Below, piece by piece: positions 43,600 to 56,177 of a stretch of 56,177 nucleotides of DNA. Below the pieces are notes generated by a model. It did not search any database. It saw nothing but the letters and a program-made list of their open reading frames with translations, and had not been told where the DNA came from. Each line of letters opens with the position of its first letter. Position 1 is the stretch's first letter. Source of the DNA: Lojkania enalia (taxonomy: Eukaryota > Ascomycota > Dothideomycetes > Pleosporales); the NCBI GenBank assembly GCA_010094045.1, contig ML986709.1, positions 21,519-77,695 on the forward strand, in the 5' to 3' direction. The position numbers and the translations under genes are program-made.

Positions 43600-45650
43600 T
43601 CTTACTAGTATATATTCTATTTTATATTCCTATTCTAGTTCTATGTTAATAGTTTCTTATAGTAGTACGTTATCTAGTACTAGTTTTAGTTTTAACTTAT
43701 AAAATACTAGATATATTTTTATATTATTTAGTAGTTTTAATTTAAAATTTATAGGTCCGATCTATTCTTTAATTAGAAATAGTCCTATTCTCTTATAATC
43801 TAGTTTCTTTATAGGTTTCTTAGTCTTCAAGTTTTTTGTTAATAGGAAAACTTTACCCCTCTTTTTAAAGGTTAGTCCCTTAATTCTTAACTTATTAGCC
43901 TATTCTACTATTCTAAGATTTCTTAACTAAATCTTTTTCTTAAGCTAATTATAGATTTCCTTTATTTCTTTAGCTTTCTAGTCTACTAGTAGAACTAGAG
44001 ATCTCTTCTTATTCTATTCCTAATATATAACAGCTTTCTGTTTATAGTTAGCTTTAAAAAGTATAGTCTCTATAATACTTTAGATTATTCTATTATAGGC
44101 TATCTATATTATAGGTAATAGTTTAATCTAATTATCTTATTATTTATTAATATATATTCTTAAATACGTTTCTAAATTCTAGTTAACTTATTCTATCTAA
44201 CCGTCTATTTATAAGTAGAAACTAGTTAATATTTATTATTAGATTTCTATCTTTTCTATTTATCCCTACTAGTATTTAGATATAAACAACTTATCTCTAT
44301 TTAAAGTAATATATTTTAAAACTCTATATTCCGTAAATACTATATATATTAACTTATACGCTAGTTTAGGTGCTATTATTATTTCTAATACTAGTCTAAA
44401 GTACGTATACTTTATTAGTTAATCTACTACGTTTATAATTATATTATATCTTCTTTTTAACTCTAGTTCTATTAATTCTAGTAATTTAGTTATAAAATTA
44501 ATTATAATCTACTTCTATAGTCCTTTAAGTACTTCTATTAGCTATAAGAATCTATAAGACTTATATCTTATAGTCTTATTCTTTCCGTATTCTAAATACT
44601 TATAGAGTATATTTTATACCTCTCTTCTTATATTAGTAAAAGTAAAACTCTTCCTTAGCCTTCGCTCTATTTCTACTACTCCTAAAGTATTTCTATTCTA
44701 GTAATCTATATAATTCTATTATTATCTACTAATATATATACGGGTATATATATAGTTGTTTTTAAGTTGCGTTTTTAATTACTTTTATTTCTCTACTACT
44801 TATTAAATATTACTCTACTATTTATATATCTCTTAGCTTTTACTATTAAGTTTACTCTAGTATAGTTAGTTTTATAATTTAGGCGACTTGTAGGTAGTTA
44901 TATATAAGAGATCTATCCGATTTCTATCTTAGGATCGCATCTCTTTTATATCTTTTCTTAGTTATATAGTTGGCTCTACGACTTAGTACGTTTATAGCTG
45001 TATTTTCTAACCCTTTCTAGTACGTTATCTTAAAGTTATAGTCTACTAGTTATTCTACCTATCGTATTTATCTTTCTATAAGTTCCTTTATTATTATAAA
45101 ATATAAAAGGTTCTTATAATCTGTTTAAACTTTAAATAGGTATTTAGTTTCTATTAAATATACTTACTATTCTCTTAATACTTTAACTATTACTAATAGT
45201 TTCTTATTATATACGTTGTAGTTAAGTTCTTCTAGTTTTATTTTTCTTGAAAAGTAGGCTTGTAGTCTCTACTTTCTATCTTCGTCTTACTAACTTAAGT
45301 AAACGCCTATTACTTTATCTAAAGTATTAGTTTCTACTCGAAATTACTTCTCTAGGTCTAATATTCTTAATATTAATACTAAGGTAAAGCAGGCTTTTAG
45401 TTTTTTAAAGGCTTTTTATTATACTTTCTACTATTTAAACTCTTTTTCTTTCTTAGTAATCTCTATTAAGAGTATTACTACTTTAGAATACCCGCTTATA
45501 AATTTTCTGTAGAAGTTTGCGAAGTTTAAAAAAGATTAGATTTATTTAACTAAAATAGATACTAGCTATTCTAGTATTACTTTAACCCTTTCTTATTCTA
45601 TTTTAATACTATCTCTAAATATCTAAAATTTTAAGAACCCTATTTCTATT
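43600..45650 (-). mobile_element. Ty3/gypsy element (minus strand), 3' part of pol
   Basis: Read through RIP stops on the minus strand. At about 45640-45480 there is the RT/RNase H connection (FLNFANFYRKFISGYSKVV). At about 45220-45080 is RNase H (YNKKLLVIVKVLRE, then TDYKNLLYF). At about 43860-43650 is the integrase C-terminal GPF-type region (KVFLLTKNLKTKKP, then IGLFLIKE and INFKLKLL). It continues at 50919-51300 on the other side of a copia insertion. Confidence 0.85.
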
Positions 45651-45776
45651 TATTAGAGCTGGCTGGCTCTAATAAAGGTTGGAAAAACTACGTCTATTAA
45701 CTAGAAATGCGAGATATACTATATATATATCCCTAGACCTACTAAGGGGCTAATTATAAATAGCTTAGCTATAATA
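45651..45776 (-). repeat. Left LTR (3' LTR) of the copia element
   Basis: 126 bases starting TATTAGAGCTGG and ending CTATAATA. It differs from the right LTR only at a handful of positions, nearly all transitions. Confidence 0.88.
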
Positions 45777-48700
45777 TACCCCCCCAGCTATAGTAAATAG
45801 CAAAGCTACTTTCTAGTCAACTAGTCTAGGTACCTTTATAAGACCGAGCTGCTTTAAAAAGGTAAGGTGCTTCTACTTAGGTAGTGCCTTTATAAGACCG
45901 TCTGCTAGTATCTAGTTCGTCAGCTTCCAGCTAACCTATAACCTTCCTACTTTAACTTCTTATTAAATCTACATCTAATAAGTATTTATATAATATAGTC
46001 TAGTCTATAGTCTATCTACTACTTTAGTAGTAATACCTACTATTTGCTGATTGTTATAAAATAGCGTAGAGACTATTTTTATACTAAACCCTACGTGATT
46101 AAAAACTCTAGTCTACTATTACAGCTCGCTACCTACTATAGATAGAGCTAGTAGCTTAGCCTCAGTTGTTAACTTAGTAACCGAGCGCTGTATTATCGCT
46201 TTCTAGTTGATAGGTAGGCTATAGAACTTAAATAGGTAGCCTTGCGAGCTGTAATGCGTCTCCTAATTATCTATAAATACTGCGTCTAATACTCTATAAA
46301 ATAGTAGCTTACGTTTATTACTAAGGTAGGTTGCGTTTTTCTAATCTAGTCTAGATATTTATAAGCCTAGCCCTCTCGTACTAATTATATATCTCTAAAC
46401 GTACTCTACTACTTAAATATAACTCTATTCTAGATTCTTAAGATAGGTTACTAGAGCTAAATAAGCTTTTAAGATATCTAGACGTGTATAAACTACTAGA
46501 TATCTTAGGGATCTAACTAGCTGCTAATAATATTTAGTTCTCTAATAGTTTAGCTCCTCTATACTTAATACTAGGTAGTTATCGACTAGAGGTACTACAG
46601 GATAGCTTCTCTACTCCTACTTTTACAGTCTATACTTAACTGCAATCTTATTAATAAACGAGTTTTAACTAAGCTAGATTCTACCTATATTCTAGTCTCG
46701 GACTATTCTAATTCCTAGGAACTACTAGAGCTATCTAAGTAAGTATAACTTATACTATAATTTTAAACCTACTTTAAATTACTAATATATAGTAAGATAG
46801 TTTAGATAAACTAGAACGACTATATTATTAATATAGAAGAATACTATTAGACTCTTACTTCTAAATAGATATAAGACGTTCTAGATTAGCTGTAGTTCTA
46901 ACTTAAATAGCAAGTTCTTAAGGTACTTATACTAGAGTAGAAGAGTATCTCTCAGGCTATAGAGAGTTTTCCTTATCTCTAGCAGCTTACCTAGCTCCTA
47001 CATAAATCCTTCTAGTATATAAGCATATATTAGTCTGTTTAGTAGTATATTTAAGAAAGCGTTGGTAATATTATATTAATAGGCGTATAGTTTAAAAGCT
47101 ACTACTAGAGTAACTAAAAATCGGAATACTTATACTACTAGAGTAGCTGTATATATATCTCCCCAGTCATACTATAAGTCTCTTCTAATAACTAGCCTAG
47201 CTTTAAACTTATATAGATATCTATCCTTATTAAATTTGTATATAAATACCTATATTAGTAGTAGAAGCTCGATTTCTAGGTATATACTAGCTCTAGTCTC
47301 TATTATATAAACTAGACAGCTCTTACTACAGTAGCTCTAAAGCTTTACTACTACTACTTTCTTAAATTCGATTTTAAATAGATATCTCTTAAGCTACTTC
47401 TATTACTTTAGTAGAGGTAGTAGCTAATCTCTATATAGACTGATTCTAGGCTAATTAGCTAGTATATTACTACTCGTCTTCTACTATAACGCTTCTATAA
47501 ACGCTATATAGTATATATAGAGTGTTCTATAAGTTCTAGTTTCCGTAATATTTCTAGTATTAAGCTAACTACTAATTTTATCGCGTCTATTTACATTATT
47601 TAATTATTAGTCTAGAGCCTCTACTTCTAGCTTAATCTAATACTAGCTCTTAGAGAGGCTAGTTATTACCTCTAGATACTTGTCGCGATCGTTTTAACTG
47701 TACGGTTCTAAGGTATCTTCTAGCGTTATAATACCGCTAACTGCTAGATACTCTACTCTAGCCGGCTTATTTAATTATTGCTAACCTAGCTCCTACTTAA
47801 ACTACTACTTAATCTACTACTTAAGCTTATTATCTAATATTTCCTTACACGATTAAGGAGTTGATTAATCTAGTATCTATTTAAGCTCTATATTATTCAG
47901 CTTACAGCTCTTCTTAATATTAAGTACTACGGCTGCTAGACGCAGCGTCTACTTATCTAGAAAGATAAGATCTTTATGCGATTCTGCAGGTAGTAGAATA
48001 ATATCTCTAGTTCTAATAACTCTATCTAGCTCTAGTATCTAGATGCGATAGATATTTATAGAATTATATCTTATAAGGCGTCTAATTAGCGTATAAGATT
48101 ACAGCTTCTCTTTCTAATATAGATAATAATTTAGGATATATACTTTAGCTTCTAGTATACTAAAATAAGCTACTAATAGTCTAGTTCCGCGTACTACCTT
48201 ATATAGAATATACTAGTCTAGAGCTTCGGTCAGCGTTTAATTAAGAAGATAGACTGCTAAGAGCAGGCACTTATTTAATACCTCTATTAGTAGCCCTGCG
48301 TCTATCCTTATAGCTCTTCTCTATACAACTAGTAACTACCCTACTCTCTCTATTAAACTATTCTACTCCTTAGTATACTCTTCTTATAGTTCTACTAAGA
48401 TTCTTAGGTCTTTAAAAATGTTAAGTATCTTAGAATATCTACGCTTACTATTAAGCCTAATAGCTTTAACTTATATATTAAACTAAACTTTAAGCTTAAC
48501 TAGCAATTTTTATACTATATATTATAATATTATTATATTCTTATTTAGCAGGTAGTAGGCCTTATACTATCTATTATACTAGTAGACTATATAGAATATC
48601 TAGAAGTCTCTATTATAGTAGTACTCTAACCAATCGCGTATCTAAACTAAATCTATCCCTAGTCTCTTAAATAGTTTCTAAGCTAGTTCCTAAAGAGCTC

Positions 48701-50792
48701 TCCTACTTACTATCTTATAGAGCTTAGACTAGATATAAATAGTATATTCTATCTACTTTAGAGTTTAATTTCTCTACTACTACTACTTAATTAACTTAAG
48801 CCTGTTAATATAAGCAGGTAGATAAGTAACTACCTTCTAGCTAGTATAACTAAATACCTTATAAGCTTATATAGGTGTAAGTTTTAGCTGCTTATAAGCT
48901 ATATAGAAAGGCCTTAGTCTATACTATACTATATATACTAATAGAGATAGTTATATACTATCCTCTATATCTATTAGCTAATACCTAGACGTGCGTCTAA
49001 GATAGTATATAATATTCGATAGATCTATCTAATATAGATAATCTCGTTCTAAGTTAAAATAGATCCCTACTATACTATAGTATAAGAGACTAACTATACT
49101 TGTAAACATCTCTAGAATATATATTATATATAAGAGTAAGATAGTCTTAATTCTAACAGGCGTCTATATCTATAGCTAGACTTCTCCCTATTCTCGAATT
49201 AGTAGTAGCTATCCCCCTATATATATGTAGTTGTCTAGTTTAGACTACTATATTATTCTTTAACTATAAGACTTACTATTAGTAATATAGGTATTTAAGC
49301 TAGAGTTTATAATCTATCTATTAAGTAGTAATAGCTAATACTAATACTATTTAGCCTATATAGCTCTAAGCTATAGAGCTAAAGCTACTATAGATTTTAC
49401 TAATCGACTTAGGTTTAGAACTACTATTATAGCTAGTTCTAATAGTTAATACCCGTTGTCTTATCTTTTTATTATACTTAGTACTAGCGCTAAAACTATT
49501 ATAAAGCCTATAAAGCCTACTAACTCTACTAATTCTATCGCTAGTTACTTCTTAGTATTATAGAATACCTTTAACCTAGAAGACTTTAATATCTTAAGCT
49601 TCTAGAATCTCTACTTAATATCTTAATCTAGCTACCAGCCTAATAGGTATAGTACTAAGTTAATATATAGATACTACTTAAATTTATAACTATCTCCGTA
49701 GAGGTAGACTATCTATTTTAATTACTAAGGTTTCTAGCTGCTGTTAATCTACTGCAACTGCTATAGTTATTATAATATAATACTAAGCGTTGTAAACGTC
49801 TCTAGCTCTAATATAACTAGTCTAGTACAATAATAGTATAATATATACTACGTTACTAAGTCTAAGATACTTATATATAGCTTATTATCTACTTTAAATT
49901 TGATAAGTAGTAATAGCTTATTTACTACCCAGCTATCGTCTAAGCTCTTAACTATAAGAATAAAGTTCTATTAAGCTTAATTCCCCTATACTTCTAGTAT
50001 ATTTGCTAGGCTTATAACGCGCGTTATTTTAAGCTAATCCTTAAACTAGGTATCTAGGTTCCCCTTTCTTAGTTGTATCTTAAGCGTCTAGTATTAAGCC
50101 TGTAGTTATATACTACACTCAGCTTTACTTGGGTAGAGATACTTCTTAAGGGTCTAAAGTCGATTATATATAGTCTTATAGTCTATAATTAGATAGATGT
50201 ATTAAGCTACTATTATCCTCGATATCTCCTACGTGAATTCCCTAAGAGTCTTCTCTTTCTATAGCTACTATACCTTGCTGTAGCTATATATTTTATACTA
50301 GGTTTTATATCTTACTAATTCTTAATTAGTTAGATCTATAATATCTACTTCAGCATCTACTACTTTAGTATTGCTGTCTGTCCTATAGAAATCTCTAAAC
50401 TACTTTTTAATCGGCTTTTTAGCGTTTAGTTAAAGAACTAGCTTCTTACTAAGGTTTAAGTCTATATATTTCTAGAGCTAGTTCTAGTCCGCGTTATCCT
50501 TCTATAAAAACAGCTACTATATCTAGTACTCTAGCTTATCGAGAATAACTATAGCCTTGGTAATAAATAGGTCTAATTCTATTATCTTTTTAATATACTA
50601 TATCGCGTTAATCTATCAAGATCTCTACTACAACTAGTTCTAAACTCTCTAGCTTCCTAACTAGCCTAGCAACATCGAGGTAACTAAGGTCTTAATAAAT
50701 AAGATATAATTAACTAACTAAGCTTATATTAATTAGCTCTAGTCTATCTATATAGAATATAGTAGTAGTTAAAGAGCTTCTAGGCTTATAAC

Positions 50793-50918
50793 TATTAGAG
50801 CTAGCTAGCTCTAATAAGGGTTAGAAAAACTACGTCTATTAACTAGAAATGCGAGATATACTATATATATATCTCTAGACCTGTTAAGGAGTTAACTATA
50901 AATAGCTTAGCTATAATA
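50793..50918 (-). repeat. Right LTR (5' LTR) of the copia element
   Basis: 126 bases matching 45651-45776, followed by the target duplication CTATT. Confidence 0.88.
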
Positions 50919-51300
50919 CTATTTTATAAAACTTATATTTCTCTAGAGCTATAAATAATTTATACTCTTATAGTTTCGTTAATACTTTTCTAATATATTC
51001 TTTATACTCTCTTAGTAATCTATTTATATAGACTAGAATATTATCGAGATATACTATTATAAATATATCTAAGTATTCCCTTAATATATTATTTATAACT
51101 ATTTAGAATGTTACTAGTATATTTATAAGTTTAAATAGTATTACTAGATATTTAAAAAGACCTTCTCTTATTTTAAATACCGTTTTCTATTTATAGCTCT
51201 CCTTTATCTAAATTTAGTAGTATTCTTCTCTTATATTAAACTTTATAAACTACTTAGCTTCTTATAATTAACCTATAAATTCTATTATTCTAGATAATAT
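50919..51300 (-). mobile_element. Ty3/gypsy element (minus strand), reverse transcriptase part
   Basis: Minus-strand reading gives a typical gypsy RT: FIKFNIREEYYQI near 51250 (first catalytic Asp region, here mutated), then FKYLVILFKLINI, and IIVYLDNILVYIN near 51040 (the YLDD box with the second D changed to N, a RIP-type G-to-A change). The upstream part is cut off near 51300, where similarity ends abruptly. Confidence 0.85.
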
Positions 51301-52540
51301 AATAATGCAAAGAAATCGTTCTACGAAAAGCTTTATATATAATCTTATCCTAAAGCTTTTCGCTTATCTTATCTTACCCCCGGTTCTACCCCTTTTCCCT
51401 TCCATATATAGTTACACACTCCCTTATAAGTAGCTTAGTAGTTCTTCTATATCCTTTTATATAAGGCCTATAGGTGTTAATAGAATTCCTAGGTTCCTAA
51501 TCCCCTATATACTCCTATATACCTCTAAATAGATTTATACCGTATTTAGACCTATTATCTTACCTATACTATTATATTATATAGAAGAACTTAATACTAC
51601 TAATAACAACCTCTTTAATAATATCACATCAATTATTTATTTAAATACATCTAAGTCTAAAATATACCCAATTTAATTTAGATAATAATACTTATATACT
51701 ATTATATTAAATTATTTAGTTACCTAGATAGGATCTTAGAAATCTTCTATTAACTAAAGCTTTTAGGTTTAGAACTTCCTATCTCCTACGATTAGGATTG
51801 CTTTTAGAAAAGCTGTGTAGAGTACGCCTAGGTAGAAACTTAGAGACTACTAACAACCTATCAGAATCGGAGGTAACCGCTAATATCTGACTATAATTCA
51901 CCTTCTAATTCCTGTACTAGAACCGATATATATATAAGTTGTAGTAAGAGTAAGCTTCTATCTACGCGTGTAGAACAACTATTACCTCCTATAGGGGGCC
52001 CTGCAACAGGCGGACCCCTCTCTATAAGGCCTATAATAAAGAACCTATCTAATTCAGAAGGAAATTAGAGTAAACTAACCTTTAAGGAATAAATTATAAT
52101 TTTATAAGAGGAGATTATATGCTTAATATAATAGAGAACTATTAGTCCTAATTAACCTCTATAAACTACCGAATTAGAACTAATAATATACTAAGAAACT
52201 TTTGCGACTCCCCTAGTAAGAAACCTTTTAACTACCCTTAAGCCCCCTTAAGCCTACTTTACTAAACGTATACCTAAGATTAAAAGCTTTATAGATAGCA
52301 GCGAACCTATATTTAAATAATAGTAAGCCTTAATCCTAGACTAATTTAAGATTAATATAGATTATTATCTAATAAAGTATATACGCATAGTATTAGTATA
52401 GGAATATACCTCTAGTACTATAAAAGGGTATTTAGAACTAAAATACCTAGCTAAATCGGACTAGTATTAGTTTAAGAATACTAAAGAAATAATTTCGCTT
52501 CTATAATCGTATTTTATTATAGATAATAAAGAGATAGAAG
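51301..52540. other. RIP-degraded repeat sequence, probable 5' region of the next gypsy element
   Basis: AT-rich DNA with some less-mutated patches (51380-51420, 51980-52020). No domain can be recognised. It probably includes the LTR and leader of the following element, but I could not find a second LTR copy to prove it. Confidence 0.35.
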
Positions 52541-55500
52541 TATAATAAGCGTTTCAGGTCTTAAGGATAAATAAGAGAGAAGCGTTTCTAACTTTTAAAG
52601 CTCGCTTTATTAGTACAGCTATTAGGGGATCCGTATCCCAATCTAAGTAGTTCTTCTACTTATAGGATAAGAATCTCCCCAGCCTAAAGATATTAAACCT
52701 TAGCTTTAAACTTATATAGAAAGGCTCTTTTAACGCTATAGTCGCCTACTTAACAGCCTATAATATAGAAAAGAGAAGTATTCCTAATCTTCTAGAATAA
52801 ACTACTAGCCTATAGGTTGTAGTTAAAATAAATTCGGATTAATACTAGAAGGTTTCTAAGAGTTTATCTAAAGTAACTTATAATCTAATACTACTCTAAT
52901 CTACCCTAGTATTAACACCTTATTCTACTACAATTGCTTCCTAACTATTTAGTAAGACTCTTATACCTGAAAGATATATAATCCTAGATAATTACTATAA
53001 TTATAGTAAACTAGAATACTTTGTAAACGAATATACAGATTTTAAAGTATAAGAGATAGAGGTTAAATAAGAGGAGATTAAAGAAGAAGAGTTCTTAGAC
53101 GCAAGCGAGTACTACTTAGATAGTTCTTAGGTGGGAAATAGAAACGTTTAAGAAAACTCTCCGTCCTAGATATAAGTAAGTATAACTTATTAAATATCGA
53201 TTTATTGTATTTATTTGGAGGAAAGTACTTCTAAATCCCTACTATTCTATATTTAAAAGGCGTTAGTATACAACTAAACGCCCTTATTAATACTAGCACC
53301 TAAGGCTTCCTATTCCTTAATTCTATAGTAGCTAGATTACTCTCTTAAGCCCTATATATATCGATATAGTACTTACCCTTTAAAATTACTATTAAAGGTT
53401 TTTAGAACCGAATCTAAACCCTAGTTAATTAGTATATCTATTTATACCTATAAATTAATAGGAGAACTATCTAAAACTGCCTATTTATTATTATAGATCT
53501 AGATACTTAGGATTGTATTATTAGTATTAAATAGTTATATTATTTTCAACTCCAGCTAGATATAGATAAGAATCGGATTATATAACCCTCTAAATATCCT
53601 ACTACTTATAATCCTTTACCTTCTCTTCTTATATAATTAACTTAGCTAGTATACGATAAGAAGGTAGAGCTAGATATCTAGTAATACGACGCTCTATAGG
53701 AAAAGAACTAGTATTAGTAGTCCCGCAGTCCGACTATCTATTATATTAAAGGTCTACTAAGACTACTAAAACTATATTAGTCTTCTATAATCTATAGTTT
53801 AAATAAGCTTAGAGCTCCTATACGCCCGTATATAACAAAGTTTAAACCCGATCTAAAGAAAGTCTATTCTTCTATTATTACTCTTATCTTAGCTAATACT
53901 TTCTATTTTAATATAAAGAGGAAAGAGAACGAGTTTTTTTCTATATCTCTATACGAAATTGAGCGGCTGATTAAAGATAAGTAAGTCCTAGAACTAGAAG
54001 ATAAGGCTGAAAACGAAGTACTAGTAAATCTCCGATTACTATCTAAATACTATAAGTATTAGGATATGTTTAGTAAAACTGCGGCTTATTAATTACTAGA
54101 ATACTACCCTTATAATTATAAGATTATTCTTATAGAACCCCTCCCTAATAGTTACAGCCCGTTGTATAAGTAGAATATTAAGAAACTAGAGGTAACTAAA
54201 AAGTATATTATAGATAATCTATAGTATAGGTATATTAAGTAGAGTCGGAGCTCTTTTATATTTCTAATCCTTTATATCTATAAACCTAATAGCGACCTAT
54301 ATATTTATATAGATTATTATAAACTTAATACTCTTACCTATAAAAACGTGTATCTAATACTATATATAGATAAACTCTTATTTAGATCTATTAAGGTAGT
54401 AATCTTTACTAAGTTTAATATTCGCGCGGCTTTTAATAAGATTAGAATAGATTCTAGTTCTAAGGAATATACTACCTTTTAGACTTAATACGGAATCTAT
54501 AAGTATAAAGTTCTACCTTTTAGATTATATAATAGCTTAGCAACTTACTAGTACTATATAAATAACGTACTAATTAACTACCTAAATAACTTCTATATTA
54601 CTTATCTAGACGATATCTTTATCTACTCTAAAGATAAGGCGATATATACTATCTATATTAAGAAAGTTCTTAAGAGATTATATTAAGTAGGATTATAAGT
54701 TAATATTAAAAAGAGCGAATTCTATATTACCCGAACTAAATATCTTAGCTATATCCTCTTAAATAAAGGCCTTAAGGTTAACCTAGAGAAGGTGGAAGTA
54801 CTATACAACTAGTAGCTATCTACTACTATAATAAGTGTAAAATTCTTCTTAGGTTTTACTAGATTCTACCAACAGTTTATACTAGAATTCTCACGTATCG
54901 TAAAGCTAATTATTATACTATAAAGCCCTATAACCCCTTTTATATAGACTTTAGAATATAATATTACCTTTAAGAAATTGAAGTTAGCCCTGTTAAGTAT
55001 ACCTACTCTCTACCACTTTAACCCTATATTAGAAATAAAAATGGAAACTAATACCTCTAATAGAGTAGTTATAAGAGTACTATTATAGAAATATTCTAAT
55101 AGAAAATAGTACCCTATAATATTTTATAGTAAGGTTCTATCCGGTTCGGAACTAAACTAGAAGATTTATAATAAGGAACTATTTACAATTATTACTATAT
55201 TTAAGTAATAGAGGATAGAACTTATTTCGGTAGCTACTAGAACTCTAGTATATACTAATCATCGCTTACTTAAATATTTTATAACTATAAAAGTACTTAA
55301 TACTTGTTAAGTTTATTAGACTAAGAAATTAGCTTAGTATTAGTTCCGAATTAAGTATACTTTAGGTAAGAATAATACTAGAGTAGATATTTTTAGTTAT
55401 TATAAATAAAATATAGAAAATTTAAAAGTAGCTTAAACCGATAACTAGTTAAAAGTCCTATTTAGACTATATTAACTTCACCCCCGAATTAATGCCGAAT

Positions 55501-56177
55501 TAGTCTAGTCCTATATTATCTAAATAATAACTTAAGCGGCTATACTAAATATTATTAAAGGTTAGAAGTAGGTTATATTACTAGATTCTCTAGAGTTAAT
55601 TAATATATTACTATAGAAAAACCGAGCCTCCTTCGCGTAGGAACGTATACTTTTACCCTACAAGTATTAGATAGAGAATAGACTACTCCTCTACAATAAT
55701 TACTTATATATTCTATTAGATTTAGGCCTTTACACGCGACTTATATAAGAGACTTATAACTAAGTATCCTCTACATACCTAAGTACTACTAGAACCTATT
55801 AGTTACTATTTTAGAAGTACTACTAGAAGGGTATAGAGGCTACTTATAAACGATATATACGGAATTATATTCTATACTATAAAGCTTATCTAATATAAAC
55901 CCGAACTCTAGGTTTTATCTACTTACTTCCTATACTAAATTAACTAATATAGTACCTATATATTAATTTTAAGGATTTTCCTATAGATAAGTCCGGATAC
56001 AATTAGATTATAGTAGTAATTAATCGCCTATCTAAATAAGTAGTATCTATTCCCTACTATTATATAATTAACGCAAGGGGAATAGCCGAATTATTTATTT
56101 AATAGGTATACTACTTTAGTTATACGCCCGAAACTATTATTTTAGACTAAGAACCTTAGTTTATATCTAGTTTCTAG
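52541..56177 (+). mobile_element. Ty3/gypsy element (plus strand), gag-pol, cut by the window end
   Basis: Read through RIP stops on the plus strand. A gag end with a zinc knuckle remnant lies at about 52995-53035 (YYNYSKLEYFVNE, from CX2CX4HX4C). Reverse transcriptase is at about 54040-54800 (YSPLYKWNIKKLE, KFNIRAAFNKI, YITYLDDIFIYSK with the YLDD box intact). An RNase H follows at about 55020-55330 (KMETNTSNRVVIRVLL, YNKELFTIITIFK, YTNHRLLKYF), and the integrase zinc-binding region begins near 55600. The 3' part lies beyond the window. Confidence 0.85.

Larger units (their letters stand above)
45651..50918 (-). mobile_element. Complete Ty1/copia retrotransposon inserted in the gypsy element
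   Basis: 5,268 bases with 126-bp LTRs (45651-45776 and 50793-50918) that are highly similar, and a perfect 5-bp target duplication CTATT (45646-45650, 50919-50923). A pyrimidine tract (ACCCCCCC) just inside the left LTR is the polypurine tract of a minus-strand element. RIP'd coding on the minus strand includes the copia RT/RNase H end. At about 46560-46430 it shows RSLRYLVVYTRLDIL. At about 46310-46080 is an RNase H with HYSSQGYLFKFYSLPIN and TKLTTEAKLLALS. The gypsy frame rejoins exactly across the insertion. Many TAG/TAA stops make it inactive. Confidence 0.88.

Noticed and set aside
1..56177. CRISPR arrays, tRNA or rRNA genes
   Set aside because: None seen. The repeats are dispersed transposons and LTRs, not regularly spaced arrays, and no complete tRNA cloverleaf was recognised by eye.

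Overview
The window is nuclear DNA of a filamentous ascomycete (Pezizomycotina) with strong repeat-induced point mutation (RIP). Spliced genes with 47-119 base GT-AG introns, an AflR-type Zn(II)2Cys6 regulator and secondary-metabolism enzyme families point to this group. Two flanks (about 1-22,020 and 41,100-56,177) are extremely AT-rich and TpA-rich. Their transposon proteins are still recognisable, but almost every CAG, CAA, CGA or TGG codon has become TAG, TAA or TGA, which is the RIP signature. The species cannot be named from the sequence.

Left flank (1-22,020): two Ty3/gypsy relics share one LTR (4078-4380), with further LTR copies at 8089-8391 and 8757-8943. They are followed by a nested stack of Fot1/pogo-like TA-target DNA transposons. 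An outer element (F, 8944-21255) contains A1 (9014-10159), D (12327-14195), a miniature LTR element (14964-15493) and A2 (16213-21086). A2 contains B (17093-20791) and B contains C (17813-19679). A 10-N gap at 12049-12058 is flanked by a 2,053-base direct duplication (9996-12048 and 12059-14111), almost certainly an unmerged contig overlap.

Central island (about 22,020-41,100, normal base composition): a compact cluster of five intact enzyme genes. They are a short-chain dehydrogenase (minus), a BBE-type FAD-linked oxidoreductase (plus), an aldehyde dehydrogenase (minus), a cytochrome P450 (plus) and a SAM O-methyltransferase (plus). An AflR-like Zn2Cys6 regulator lies at the right end. The first four form two divergent pairs, each with a shared promoter of 0.8-1.2 kb. 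This is the tailoring complement of a secondary-metabolite cluster, but no PKS, NRPS, terpene cyclase or prenyltransferase is visible, so the substrate is unknown. Between the methyltransferase and the regulator lie a hAT-type MITE, a broken F-box-like gene, a fold-back repeat and a Tc1/mariner transposase relic. A second F-box-like relic with RIP-type stops marks the left border.

Right flank (41,100-56,177): a 101-bp solo LTR of the miniature element, a Fot1-like transposase fragment, a minus-strand gypsy element split by a complete Ty1/copia element (45651-50918, 126-bp LTRs, 5-bp target duplication), and a plus-strand gypsy element running off the end.

The likely picture is an intact metabolite-tailoring island embedded in RIP-silenced repeats, where RIP leakage and heterochromatin could influence its evolution and expression.
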